From contig NZ_CP015163.1 of NCBI RefSeq assembly GCF_003312875.1, positions 2,542,001 to 2,606,000 on the forward strand: DNA of 64,000 bases, read 5' to 3'. Every line of letters starts with the position of its first letter. Position 1 is the stretch's first letter. Source of the stretch: Amycolatopsis albispora. Lineage in GTDB: Bacteria > Actinomycetota > Actinomycetes > Mycobacteriales > Pseudonocardiaceae. This document shows, in pieces, positions 51,411 through 60,493 of the stretch. The position numbers were made by a program, and so were the translations under genes. The notes below the pieces were generated by a model. It did no database searches, was not told the DNA's origin, and saw only the letters and a program-made list of their open reading frames with translations.

Positions 51411-52694
51411 ATGCTTGCCCTGGCGGGATTCCTGACCATCGCGGTCTTCCTGGCCGGTGTGCTCTCGCGCCGCGTGTCGGTGCTGCTGGCGCTCACCGTG
51501 ATCCCCATCCTGGCCGGGCTCGCCGTCGGCGCGGCGCCCCGGCTCGGCGAGCTGATCGGCAAGGGGCTGACCACGGTCGCCCCGGTGGCCATCATGATCA
51601 CCTTCGCGGTGCTCTACTTCTGCCTGATGATCGAGGCCGGGTTGTTCGACCCGGCGGTGGCCAGGATCCTGCGCTGGGCCAAGGGCGACCCGCTCAAGAT
51701 CACCGTCGGCACCGCGGTGCTCACCCTGCTGGTGGCGCTCGACGGCGACGGCGCGTCCACCTTCCTGATCACGGTTTCGGCGATGCTGCCGCTCTACCGC
51801 AGGCTCGGCATGCGGCCGCTGGTGCTGGCCGGGGTGGTCTGCCTCGGCGCGGGCGTGATGAACCTGGTGCCGTGGGGCGGGCCGACCGCGCGGGCGATGG
51901 CGGCGATGGACGCGGGCAGCGGTGAGCTGTTCCTGCCGCTGCTGCCCGCGATGATCGGCGGGGTGCTGTGGGTGCTCGTCGCCGCGTACCTGATCGGCCG
52001 GGCCGAGCGCAAGCGCCTCGGCGTGATCACGCTCGAACCGGCCGCCGAGGCGCTGCCCGAACGCACGCGTGCCGAGCGGATTCGCTTCTGGCTCAACGTG
52101 GTGCTCACGCTCGCGCTGGTCGCCGCCCTGCTCGCGCAGCTGGCCAAGCTGGAGATCCTGTTCGTCATCGCCTTCGTGCTCGCGCTGCTGGTGAACCGGC
52201 CGAAGTGGCCGCAGCAGCAGGAGCTGTTCGAGAAGCACGGGCACAACGTGGTGCTGGTGACCACGATGATCTTCGCCGCCGGGGTGTTCACCGGGGTGCT
52301 CTCGGGCACCGGCATGATCGACGCGATGGCCCGCGCGCTGGTCGGCGTCATCCCGGACTGGGCGGCGGGCGCGCTGCCGCCGCTCACCGCGCTCACCGGC
52401 ATGCCGCTGAGCCTGGTGTTCACCCCGGATGCCTACTACTTCGGCGTGATGCCGGTGCTGGCCGAAACCAGCGCGGCGCTGGGCGGTGACCCGAACGAGG
52501 TGGCCAGGGCGGCGCTGCTGGGCCAGATGACCACCGGGTTCCCGCTGAGCCCGCTGACCGCGTCCACCTTCATCCTGGTCGGCATGGCGGGCGTCGATCT
52601 CGGCGCGCACCAGCGGTTCATCTTCAAGTGGGCGTTCGGCACCACGCTGGTGATGACCGCGGTCGCCCTGCTCACCGGCGCCATCTCCGGCTGA
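51411..52694 (+). CDS. CitMHS-type carboxylate transporter
   Basis: 427 aa, about twelve membrane helices, of the citrate-Mg2+:H+ symporter family. The motif ALDGDGASTFLITVSAMLPLYRRLGM (about residues 106-131) is the family's first re-entrant region, and NLVPWGGPTARAMAA follows. It moves citrate-like di/tricarboxylates complexed with a divalent metal. It lies 15 bp before the AtuA-like gene, so its substrate is likely the one degraded by that protein. Confidence 0.9.
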   Translation: MLALAGFLTIAVFLAGVLSRRVSVLLALTVIPILAGLAVGAAPRLGELIGKGLTTVAPVAIMITFAVLYFCLMIEAGLFDPAVARILRWAKGDPLKITVGTAVLTLLVALDGDGASTFLITVSAMLPLYRRLGMRPLVLAGVVCLGAGVMNLVPWGGPTARAMAAMDAGSGELFLPLLPAMIGGVLWVLVAAYLIGRAERKRLGVITLEPAAEALPERTRAERIRFWLNVVLTLALVAALLAQLAKLEILFVIAFVLALLVNRPKWPQQQELFEKHGHNVVLVTTMIFAAGVFTGVLSGTGMIDAMARALVGVIPDWAAGALPPLTALTGMPLSLVFTPDAYYFGVMPVLAETSAALGGDPNEVARAALLGQMTTGFPLSPLTASTFILVGMAGVDLGAHQRFIFKWAFGTTLVMTAVALLTGAISG

Positions 52695-52709
52695 AAAGGC
52701 ACGAAACAC

Positions 52710-53981
52710 ATGCGAACGACACGAATCGGCAGTGGCGCGGGCTTTGCGGGCGACCGCTTCGAACCGGCCGAGGTGCTGGTGCGCCACGCCGGGCTGGCCG
52801 ACCTGGTGCTGGAATGCCTCGCCGAGCGCACGATCGCGCTGGGCCAGCAACGCCGGCTCACCGATCCCGCCGCCGGGTACGACCCGCGGCTGCTCGCGCG
52901 CTTCCGGCGGCTGCTGCCGCTGGCCGCCGAGCACGGGGTGCGGGTGCTCAGCAACATGGGCGCGGCCAATCCGCTCGCCGCCGGGCGCGCGACCGCGGCG
53001 CTGCTGGATGAGCTCGGCCTCGACCGCGGCGTCGCGGTGGTCACCGGGGACGACGTGCTCGACCGGATCGACCCCCGCACCCCGGCGCTCGAAGACGGTG
53101 TCCCGCTGGAGGAACACGGCGAGCTGGTCTCCGCCAACGCCTATCTCGGCGCGGACGCGATCATGCCCGCGCTCGGCGCGGACGTGGTGCTCACCGGCCG
53201 CGTCGCCGACCCCTCGCTGTTCCTCGCCCCGCTCGCCGACCGGCTCGGCTGGGACCTGGCCGATCCGCCGCGGGCGGCCGCGGGCACGCTGATCGGCCAC
53301 CTGCTCGAATGCGCCGGGCAGCTCACCGGCGGCTACTTCGCCGATCCCGGGCGGAAGGAAGTGCCCGGCCTCGCCGAACTCGGCTTCCCGTTCGCCGACG
53401 TGACCGCCGACGGCGCGGCCGTGTTCGGCAAGCCGGACGGCACCGGCGGCCTGGTCACGCGGGCGACCGTGCGGGAGCAGTTGCTGTACGAGATCACCGA
53501 TCCCACCGCGTACCTGACCCCGGACGTGGAGCTGGACCTGCGTGAAGTCACCGTTCGCGAGACCGGGCCCGACCGGGTCGCCGTGCGGGGTGCGATCGGG
53601 CGCGCCCGGCCGCCGCGGCTGAAGGTGAGCGTCGGCTACCGCGCCGGGTTCCGCGCGGAGGCCGAGATTTCCTATGAGGGGCCCAATTCCCGGGAACGCG
53701 CCGCGCTCGCCGGGGAGATCGTCACCAAGCGGCTGCCGGCCCCGCCCCGGATCCAGCTGTCCACTTCGGACCACGAAAGCCGGCTGCGGGTGGCCGCGCT
53801 GACCCGTGACCGCGACGCCGCCGAAGCGGTCTGCCACGAGGTGGAAGCCCTGTACACCAACGGACCCGCCGGTGGCGGCGGCGTCCGCACCAGCACCACG
53901 GAGGTCATCGGCATCGTGTCCGTACTCGCCGACCGCGAAATCGCCGAACCGGCGGTCACCACCTTCGGGCCGGTGCGATGA
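52710..53981 (+). CDS. Acyclic terpene utilisation AtuA-like protein (DUF1446)
   Basis: 423 aa. The DUF1446/AtuA domain is recognisable from RIGSGAGFAGDRFEPAEVLV at the N-terminus and the GADVVLTGRVADPSLFLAPL segment near residues 155-175. AtuA is part of citronellol/geraniol degradation in Pseudomonas, but relatives paired with CitMHS transporters have unknown substrates, likely hydroxy acids or their CoA esters. The stop overlaps the next gene (ATGA 53978-53981). Confidence 0.87.
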   Translation: MRTTRIGSGAGFAGDRFEPAEVLVRHAGLADLVLECLAERTIALGQQRRLTDPAAGYDPRLLARFRRLLPLAAEHGVRVLSNMGAANPLAAGRATAALLDELGLDRGVAVVTGDDVLDRIDPRTPALEDGVPLEEHGELVSANAYLGADAIMPALGADVVLTGRVADPSLFLAPLADRLGWDLADPPRAAAGTLIGHLLECAGQLTGGYFADPGRKEVPGLAELGFPFADVTADGAAVFGKPDGTGGLVTRATVREQLLYEITDPTAYLTPDVELDLREVTVRETGPDRVAVRGAIGRARPPRLKVSVGYRAGFRAEAEISYEGPNSRERAALAGEIVTKRLPAPPRIQLSTSDHESRLRVAALTRDRDAAEAVCHEVEALYTNGPAGGGGVRTSTTEVIGIVSVLADREIAEPAVTTFGPVR

Positions 53982-54280
53982 TCCTGCACGACATCGCGCA
54001 CTGCCGGGCGGGCGACAAGGGTGACACCTCGATCCTGTCGCTGTTCCCCTACCGCGACGAGGACTTCCCGCTGCTCGTCCGCGAGGTGACCGCCGAACGC
54101 GTGCGCGCGCACCTGGCCGGGCAGCTGCGCGGCGAGGTCGTCCGGTACGTGCTGCCGAACCTGTGCGCGCTGCAGTTCCGCTGCCGCCAGGCGCTCGACG
54201 GCGGTGTCACCACCTCGCTCGCACTGGACACGCACGGCAAAGGGCTGAGCTTCCGCCTACTCTCCCTGCCCATCGGCTGA
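53978..54280 (+). CDS. AtuA-associated small subunit (AtuA C-terminal-like domain)
   Basis: 100 aa. The sequence from ILHDIAHCRAGDKGDTSILSLFPY to LDTHGKGLSFRLLSLPI matches the small domain that follows AtuA either as a separate subunit or fused. Translationally coupled to the AtuA-like gene. The two probably form one enzyme. The tail overlaps the convergent Trypco1 gene by 24 bp. Confidence 0.85.
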   Translation: MILHDIAHCRAGDKGDTSILSLFPYRDEDFPLLVREVTAERVRAHLAGQLRGEVVRYVLPNLCALQFRCRQALDGGVTTSLALDTHGKGLSFRLLSLPIG

Positions 54281-54637
54281 CTTGGCGGGCGCGTCTTCCA
54301 CCGTCTCCTCCTGCGGCACGGCGGCAGCGGGGTCGCGCAGCCACTTCAGCTTGACCTCGAACTGGCCCTGCAGCCCGGTTTTCGCGATCACCGCGCCCGC
54401 CTGCGCGTCCAGCTTCACGCCGAACTTCAGCTCCACCTCGTCCGGGCCCATCGCGCGGAACTTCTCCAGCGCGGCGGCCGCCGCACCCCGCACCTCCTCC
54501 AGCGCGCGTTCGAAGGAGACACCCGCCTCGCGAAGCATGTTCTTCGACCGCGAGGCACGCTCGACCGCGTGCGGCACCTCCACTTCGACCAGCACCGAGC
54601 CACCACCGTCGAGCGGGAACCGCACGAACTCCGTCAC
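54257..54637 (-). CDS. Trypco1 / CU044_2847-family protein
   Basis: 126 aa from GTG 54637, coupled to the upstream lipoprotein gene by GTGA. It shows the trypsin-co-occurring domain 1 pattern: VRFPLDGGGSVLVEVEVP at the N-terminus, a central helix with FERALEEVRGAAAAALEKFRAM, and a closing beta segment DEVELKFGVKLDAQAGAVIAKTG. Such small proteins recur with trypsin-like proteases and NTPase effectors in proposed prokaryotic conflict systems, apparently as adaptor domains. Here it is the last gene of the operon that begins with a trypsin-like protease. Confidence 0.85.
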   Translation of the reverse strand: MTEFVRFPLDGGGSVLVEVEVPHAVERASRSKNMLREAGVSFERALEEVRGAAAAALEKFRAMGPDEVELKFGVKLDAQAGAVIAKTGLQGQFEVKLKWLRDPAAAVPQEETVEDAPAKSADGQGE

Positions 54638-55959
54638 TTTCCGTTCTCCTCTCGGCCGCAAGGCAGGTTGAGGCGTTCGTCCGCGGGAATCCCGGCGCGG
54701 ACCCGTTCGAGCACTTCGAGCAGCCGCTCCAGGTCGCCGGGATCACCCAGGTAGTCGAGCACGGCGCGGTGGAAGGCGTCGCTCATCGTCGCGGGCATCA
54801 TGTCCGACGCGTCGAAGCACCACGGCCCCGAAGTCAGCCGCCTGGCCACCCGCTCGCTCAGCGGATCCCGGTAGACGCCCTGGTCGAGCAGGTTCGGATT
54901 GATCGAGAAGGTGCCGCCCGCCTCCCGGGACGGCCACACCGCCTGCCCGCGTTCCGAAGCCAGGTACCGCATCAGCTCGCGGGCCTCGGGCGTGTCGGCG
55001 AACATCCCGGCCAGGTCCGCCGACACCCCGGCCGGTTCGGCCGACGGCTCGGCGGCGCCGTCGACCACCGGGAACGGGAAGAAGTCGAACTCCGCGATCC
55101 CCGGCTTGGGCCTGCCGGGCAGCTCGTAGCCCTGGTAGCCGCTGATCCTGGACGAGGCGAAATGGTCGAGCACGCATCCCGGCGGGGTGGTGAACATGGG
55201 CTTCGCCGCGTCGCCGAAACCCAGTAGCAGCGCGCCGTGCGTGCCGCCGCGCACCGCACCCGGCCGCGCCACCAGCTGCCCCCAGTCCTCCCAGGCCCGG
55301 CGCACCTCCGGCGAGGTCCACGGCAGCTCACCCGCCGCCCACCGCTGGTAGACCTGCGGCCCGGACCGGCGCAGCAGGATGTCCTCGATCCAGTCGGTGC
55401 CCGGCCAGCCCGAGGTGCTCTGCGACTCCATGCCGAGGCACCACGGCGCCTGCCCGCGCGCGCTCAGGTCCCCGCTCAGCGCGGCCAGCTCGGCCCAGGT
55501 GCGCGGGGGCGCGCCGGGCAGCGAGCCGCGGCGGTACCAGATCAGGCTCTTGAGATCGGCCTTCACCACCACCGCGTAGTCGGCCTCGGTGCCGAGCCGT
55601 TGCAGGGGCTGCCACTGCGGGCCGGGGCGTTCGCCGAGCACCTCGGTGCCGAGCGGGCGGAGGTCACCGCTGTCGACGTACCGCGCCAGCTCGCCGGGGT
55701 TCGGCAGCACCGCGATGTCCGGCGGGCGGCCCTTCTGCACGTCCGACCGCAGCACCTGGCTGACCGACCGGGTGCCGCGGTAGTCGACCTCGATCCCGCT
55801 TTCGGTCTCGAACTCGTCGAGCACCGCGCGGAAGGCCTGCTCTTCGGCGCCTTCCCACGAAGCGAGCACGGTGAGCACCGGGGCGCCGGTGGCCCCGGCC
55901 GTGCAGGCGCTCAACCCGAGCAGCAGCACGCCGGACAGCGCGACCAGTGATCGTCTCAT
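54634..55959 (-). CDS. Solute-binding lipoprotein of the kinase operon
   Basis: 441 aa. Lipobox LSAC (Cys19); mature part of the family-1 extracellular solute-binding fold (VLASWEGAEEQAFRAVLDEF, then YRGTRSVSQVLRSDVQKGRPPDIAVLPNPGELARY). It is not paired with any ABC permease. Instead it sits directly after a GlnX-like membrane protein gene (ATGA overlap), the arrangement of mycobacterial GlnH with GlnX, so a receptor role is more likely than transport. GlnH itself belongs to a different binding-protein family, and the ligand here is unknown. Confidence 0.85.
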   Translation of the reverse strand: MRRSLVALSGVLLLGLSACTAGATGAPVLTVLASWEGAEEQAFRAVLDEFETESGIEVDYRGTRSVSQVLRSDVQKGRPPDIAVLPNPGELARYVDSGDLRPLGTEVLGERPGPQWQPLQRLGTEADYAVVVKADLKSLIWYRRGSLPGAPPRTWAELAALSGDLSARGQAPWCLGMESQSTSGWPGTDWIEDILLRRSGPQVYQRWAAGELPWTSPEVRRAWEDWGQLVARPGAVRGGTHGALLLGFGDAAKPMFTTPPGCVLDHFASSRISGYQGYELPGRPKPGIAEFDFFPFPVVDGAAEPSAEPAGVSADLAGMFADTPEARELMRYLASERGQAVWPSREAGGTFSINPNLLDQGVYRDPLSERVARRLTSGPWCFDASDMMPATMSDAFHRAVLDYLGDPGDLERLLEVLERVRAGIPADERLNLPCGREENGK

Positions 55960-57041
55960 GTGGACCTGAACCGGTATTCGTCGATGCGGCGGCGGAACCC
56001 GGCCACCACCAGTCCGGCGATCGCCAGGCCGAGGCCCGCGATCAGGTACTCGGTGAAGGCGGGCAGATCGGCCGCCGCCAGCTCCTGAGTGACGCGGCGG
56101 CCGTCGTCGGCCGGGTCACCGGCGGTCGCGGCCGGTGCCGCGCCCCCGTCGGGAATGGTGGCGGCCAGCTCGTCCACCACGCCGCCGCAGTCCGGCCCGC
56201 AGTGGTCCCGGAGCAGCGACACCAGCTCCGGCCGCGCGGCCGCGGCCTCGGCCACCGCCCCGGACCGCCATTCCGCCACCGCCATGTCCACCGTGCTGCC
56301 CGCGTCCTTGGCCCCCGAAGCCGAGCCGAAACCGAACGAGGTGGTGACGATCAACCCGAGCAGCACCGCGGTGGCCCCGGCCAGCCAGAAGTTCCACCGC
56401 CGCCGGAACCGCCTGCGCAGCTCGAACTGGGCGTACCCGAGCAGCCCGAGCAGCGCCAGCGCGGGCAGCAGCCACAGCGCGGCCACCGCCGGGGCCAGCC
56501 AGCCGCCGGAGAGCTGCTCGCGCAGGGCCGTGTGCTGCAGGTCGGCGAGCGCGCCGAGCCGGACCAGGATGCCGTTGTCCGGCGCGTGCATCAGGCGTGA
56601 GGCGTACCAGAGGTCGGCGGCGCCGAGCATGCGGGTTTCCGGCTGCCGGTAGTGCGCGTCGGCCTGTTCGACGAAGTTCGCGTACCCGGCCAGCAGCCCT
56701 TCCACCACCTGCAGCGCGCGGCTGCCCTCGGCGCCCGCCGCGTTGTGCTCGGCGACCTGGGCCAGGCTCTGGCGCGCGGTGACCAGCTCGCTCTGGTGCC
56801 GCTCCCCCGGCCCGATCAGCGCCGCCTGCCCGGTGTGGAAGCTGATCACCACCGCGTTGTCCGCCTCGACCAGCGCGTCCTGCGCGGCCACCACCTCCAG
56901 CACGGCGGGTGCCGTCCCGGCCCGCACACCGGCCACAGTGGACTGGATACCGGCGAAGGTGGCCAGCGCGGCGAGCGTGACCACCGCGGTGGCGGCGAGC
57001 AGCCAGACCCGCAGCCGCCGCAACCGGCGCAGCGTGCTCAT
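55956..57041 (-). CDS. GlnX-like four-helix membrane sensor protein
   Basis: 361 aa from ATG 57041 (ATGA overlap with the VWA gene). Four membrane helices at about residues 15-35, 178-202, 212-233 and 330-350 leave two outside regions: a long helical one (36-177, alpha-helical bundle like chemoreceptor sensor domains) and a smaller one (234-329) with a Cys pair (HCGPDCGG). The C-terminal end is a short cytoplasmic Arg-rich tail. The size, topology and neighbours match mycobacterial GlnX, which transmits binding-protein occupancy to PknG. Sequence similarity cannot be measured here. Confidence 0.72.
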   Translation of the reverse strand: MSTLRRLRRLRVWLLAATAVVTLAALATFAGIQSTVAGVRAGTAPAVLEVVAAQDALVEADNAVVISFHTGQAALIGPGERHQSELVTARQSLAQVAEHNAAGAEGSRALQVVEGLLAGYANFVEQADAHYRQPETRMLGAADLWYASRLMHAPDNGILVRLGALADLQHTALREQLSGGWLAPAVAALWLLPALALLGLLGYAQFELRRRFRRRWNFWLAGATAVLLGLIVTTSFGFGSASGAKDAGSTVDMAVAEWRSGAVAEAAAARPELVSLLRDHCGPDCGGVVDELAATIPDGGAAPAATAGDPADDGRRVTQELAAADLPAFTEYLIAGLGLAIAGLVVAGFRRRIDEYRFRST

Positions 57042-58450
57042 CTCGCCTCCACCGGGGTGCGGCACTGCCCGCACACCTTGGCGCCCGGCCGCAGGAGCCG
57101 GTCGCATTCGCGGCACCGCACCGGCTGCCCGTTCTCCGGGTCTCCCTGGGGCGCCGGACGCGGCACGGCCGAATCCATCGACAGGCCGGAACCGACCACG
57201 GCGGACTTGACGTCACGCGGCCGGAGCCCGTCCTTGAGCCGGACTCCGCCGTCCGGCCGTTCTTCGATCAGCCGTCCCAGCCGCGTCACCAGGTTCTCGT
57301 CGCCGAGCCGGACCGCCAGCCGCAGCGCCTCACCCCACCGGCCGACCGCCTCGGTGAGCGCACCGCCGTCGTAGGACCGCCAGCCGTCCTGGATCAGCCC
57401 GCGCAGCTCGGCCTGCTCGGTGTGCCTGCTGACCCGCTCGTCCACCCGGCTGGACAGCGTGAGGTCCTCGGTGACGTGCCCGAGCACGGTGCAGCTCGCC
57501 GCGGCGCCGACCGGCTCGACCCTGGCGAGCTGGATGTCCTCGGCGGCAGGCAGCGTGCCGGTGTGCACGTCGAAACACAAGTGGTACTCGCGGTGTTCGA
57601 CCGCCCAGCCGCCGGTCGGCAGCTCGGCCACGCGCTCGCCGACCGGCCGCACCTGGCCGGTCAGGTCCACTTTGGACGGATAGACCTGCTTGGCGAAGCG
57701 CAGCGCGGTGAACGGCATGGTGCGGATGCGCAGCCGCAGATCCGGGATCACCCGGCCCATCGCCGACTCGATCAACCGCCGGAAGTCCGCGGCCAGGTCG
57801 GCTTCGGCCAGCACCGCGTCCGCCCGCCCGTGCAGCGCCCCGCAGATCCGCTCCAGCTCATGGGGCTGCCAGTCGTCCCCGATGCCGCGCGCGTCGCAGT
57901 CGAACCGGCCGGTGCACGCGGCCAGCGCCGGTCCCAGCCGTTCGGGCGGCTCCGACTCGTTCTTGCCGTCGGTGAGCAGGATCGCGTGCCGCACCGCCTC
58001 GGGATACGGCTCGAACAGGCTCGCCGCCAGGCTGAGCCAGGTGCTCATCGCGGTGCCACCGCCCGCGATCAGGCCGCGTGCCTTCGCCTTCGCCGCGGCC
58101 CGGGTTTCGTCGTTCGCGCGCACCAGCCCGCGCTCCGGGTAGACCAGTTCCGCGTGACCGGTCCCGCGCACCACGCCGAAGTGCACGCCGTCGCGCAGGG
58201 TGTCGATGGCGACCGCGGTGGCCTGGCGCGCGGCGGCGATCTTGGTCGGCGGCCAGTCCATCGACGCCGAGCAGTCCACCAGCAGCACCTCGGCGGCTTC
58301 GGCAGGCGGCCGGGCACCGACCGCGCGCACGGTGAGGATCGCGTGCATGGCCCGGTCCGATGGCGACAGGTACTTGTTCTGGCTGAGCTCGAGTGCGAAC
58401 TCGGATTCCTCTCCAGCGGGCACGGGCGTCACCTCCGATTCCTCGGTCAT
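57038..58450 (-). CDS. VWA-domain protein with C-terminal zinc ribbon
   Basis: 470 aa. The von Willebrand A domain (about residues 53-235) has an intact metal site: DCSAS (Asp59-Ser63), Thr133 and Asp161 in LLTDGKNE. A beta-rich middle follows (about 240-335), then a helical segment (340-400). The C-terminus is a double-Cys ribbon with Cys446, Cys449, Cys460 and Cys463. No signal peptide, so cytosolic. VWA proteins with ribbons act as protein-protein scaffolds. It is 6 bp after the PknG-like gene and overlaps the membrane-sensor gene. Confidence 0.88.
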   Translation of the reverse strand: MTEESEVTPVPAGEESEFALELSQNKYLSPSDRAMHAILTVRAVGARPPAEAAEVLLVDCSASMDWPPTKIAAARQATAVAIDTLRDGVHFGVVRGTGHAELVYPERGLVRANDETRAAAKAKARGLIAGGGTAMSTWLSLAASLFEPYPEAVRHAILLTDGKNESEPPERLGPALAACTGRFDCDARGIGDDWQPHELERICGALHGRADAVLAEADLAADFRRLIESAMGRVIPDLRLRIRTMPFTALRFAKQVYPSKVDLTGQVRPVGERVAELPTGGWAVEHREYHLCFDVHTGTLPAAEDIQLARVEPVGAAASCTVLGHVTEDLTLSSRVDERVSRHTEQAELRGLIQDGWRSYDGGALTEAVGRWGEALRLAVRLGDENLVTRLGRLIEERPDGGVRLKDGLRPRDVKSAVVGSGLSMDSAVPRPAPQGDPENGQPVRCRECDRLLRPGAKVCGQCRTPVEAR

Positions 58451-58456
58451 CTGAAG

Positions 58457-60493
58457 TCACGTCACTGTCCTCGGCCGGACCGCGTTGGCCCGGTCGACCA
58501 GCAGGCCGTACTGCGTCTCGTCGCGGGCCAGCCCGGCGATCCGGCGGAACGAGCGCTCCAGCCGCAGCCGCAGCCCGTGCTCGGTGACCGGGTCGCCGAG
58601 CAGCTCACCGCCGTTCCAGCCGCCGGTTCCCCCGTGGTCGAGCGCGGCCTGGCGGACGAAGGTCTTGAGCAGCTCGGCGGATTCGCCGTCCAGGAACAGT
58701 TCCGGCACCCGCCGCACCACGTCCTCCAGGTCCGCCTGGCTGACCGGCGCGGCCACGCGGATGCGCACCGCGGCGACGCGCGCGGCGTCGTGGTGACGTG
58801 ACGTGCCCGGCACCTCGTCGAGCGCGGAGACGGCGTTTTCCTTGTCACCACGGCGAAGCAGGCAGCGCGCCAGACCGAACGCGGCGCTGACCTGGCTGTC
58901 GTCACGGGACCAGACCGACTGGTAGCACCGCTGCGCCCGGTCGTGGTCGCCCAGCACTTCGGCGCAGTACCCGGCGGCCAGCTTGGGCGCGTCCTCGGCG
59001 GGCCACGCCTGCCGCACCTCACCGAACTTCCGGTCCGCCTGGCCGACGGCGCCGACATTGCCGTCCGCCAGGCAGAGCAGCCCGCGGTGCCAGGCGATCC
59101 GCCAGTCGTACGCCGCCTCGGTGCCCAGCGCCTCCTCGGCCCGGCCGATCGCCCGCTCGGCACCCCGCGGGTCCCGCGACGCGATCCGCGCGCGGGCCCT
59201 GGTCAGCTCGGTCTCCACGGGACTGTCGCCGGGAACCGGCTGGGGCACCGGAAATCGGGACGCCGCCTCGGCGGGTTCCGGGCGGCCGGTGTCGAACACC
59301 TCGGGCTGTGGCTCGGTCCAGTACGCGAGGCCGGGCACCGCGCCGAGACCGGCGTCGAGCAGTTCCGGCGTGCTCTCGAACCGCGTCGACCGCCGCGGCC
59401 GCTGGAGCAGCACTTCGCGCCGGACGCCGTCCAGTTGCTCGGACATCTCGGCGGCGCTGGTGAACCGGCGTTCGTAGGCGGCCGTCGCGCGGGCGATGAC
59501 CAGCCGCAGCGATTCCGCGCCGGGGTTGCCGTCGGCGCCCGGGGTCGCGTCCAGCAGGGTTTCCAGGGTCCGGCCGACCGAATAGACGTCCGAGCGCACG
59601 GTCAGCCCGCGTTCGCGGCGTTCCCCGTCGCTGATCCGGTAGCCGGTGGTCAGCACGGCCACGCTGTCCTGGTCGCCGATCTTCCTGGCGGCCCCGAGAT
59701 CGATCACCTTGACGCGCTTGTCGCCGTGGATCACGTTGTTCGGCGTCATGTCCACGTAGAGCAGGCCTTCGCCGTGCAGGTAGTCCAGCGCGGACAGGAT
59801 CGCGCGGCCGTAGGTGATCACGTGCTCCACGCGCAGCAGGTCCGGCCGCCGCAGCACGGCCCGCAGCGAAAGCCCGCCGACGTGGTCCATCACGATGTAC
59901 TCGTCGCCGTCGTGGGCGACGAAGTCGACGATCCGCACGATGTTCGGGTGGTCCAGCCGGGTCAGCACGTCCCGCTCGACCTGCGCGAGCCGGCGCGCCC
60001 TGGCGTTGTGCTGGTCGAGCACGCCCTTGAGCACCACGTACTTGTCGGGCAGGTGGCTGTCGGCGGCGAGGTAGACCCAGCCGAGCCCGCCGTGCGCCAG
60101 GCAGCCGAGCACGTCGTACTGCCCGCCGACGCGCTCCCCCGCCTTCAGCTTCGGCCGGAAGTCGAACGGCTCGCCGTCCTCCTCGCAGAACCCGTGCCGC
60201 AGCGGCGGCTGGCCGAGGTAGGGGCGGCCGACCGGGCCACCGCACTGGCCGCAGACCTGCTGCTCCACCGGGTACTCGGGATCGGCCAGCACCAGGGTGG
60301 CCGGATCGGGGATGTCCACCTCGGGCAGCGAGCGGAACTCGCTGTCGCCGGTGGCCTCGCTTTCGGTGCCACGCCGCGCACTCGACGGCACGGGTCTTCG
60401 TTCCGGGACCACCCGGCGGCGCCCGCACTCGTCGCAGAACCCGCCGGGGCCGACCGGTTTCCCGTGGCAGGTCGGCACTTCCCCGCCCGTCAC
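58457..60493 (-). CDS. PknG-like Ser/Thr protein kinase with rubredoxin-like and TPR domains
   Basis: 678 aa from GTG 60493 (GTGA with the protease stop); the frame is open upstream but runs through the protease gene. The N-terminus carries a knuckle (Cys9, Cys20, Cys23), then a rubredoxin-like region with Cys81, Cys84 and Cys103; the fourth ligand expected after Cys103 reads Glu-Glu-Asp. Kinase domain about 122-385: HGGLGWVY loop (134-141), Lys156, catalytic loop YVDMTPNN (Asp248, Asn253) and DLG (265-267). Thr250 replaces the usual Lys. TPR helices and a PknG-type C-terminus (THGLRL, ANAVRP) complete the chain. Confidence 0.9.
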   Translation of the reverse strand: MTGGEVPTCHGKPVGPGGFCDECGRRRVVPERRPVPSSARRGTESEATGDSEFRSLPEVDIPDPATLVLADPEYPVEQQVCGQCGGPVGRPYLGQPPLRHGFCEEDGEPFDFRPKLKAGERVGGQYDVLGCLAHGGLGWVYLAADSHLPDKYVVLKGVLDQHNARARRLAQVERDVLTRLDHPNIVRIVDFVAHDGDEYIVMDHVGGLSLRAVLRRPDLLRVEHVITYGRAILSALDYLHGEGLLYVDMTPNNVIHGDKRVKVIDLGAARKIGDQDSVAVLTTGYRISDGERRERGLTVRSDVYSVGRTLETLLDATPGADGNPGAESLRLVIARATAAYERRFTSAAEMSEQLDGVRREVLLQRPRRSTRFESTPELLDAGLGAVPGLAYWTEPQPEVFDTGRPEPAEAASRFPVPQPVPGDSPVETELTRARARIASRDPRGAERAIGRAEEALGTEAAYDWRIAWHRGLLCLADGNVGAVGQADRKFGEVRQAWPAEDAPKLAAGYCAEVLGDHDRAQRCYQSVWSRDDSQVSAAFGLARCLLRRGDKENAVSALDEVPGTSRHHDAARVAAVRIRVAAPVSQADLEDVVRRVPELFLDGESAELLKTFVRQAALDHGGTGGWNGGELLGDPVTEHGLRLRLERSFRRIAGLARDETQYGLLVDRANAVRPRTVT

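Noticed and set aside
51366..53837. 823-aa frame antisense to the CitMHS and AtuA genes
   Set aside because: Gln/Arg/His-rich mirror frame without a domain, while both plus-strand genes have clear families.
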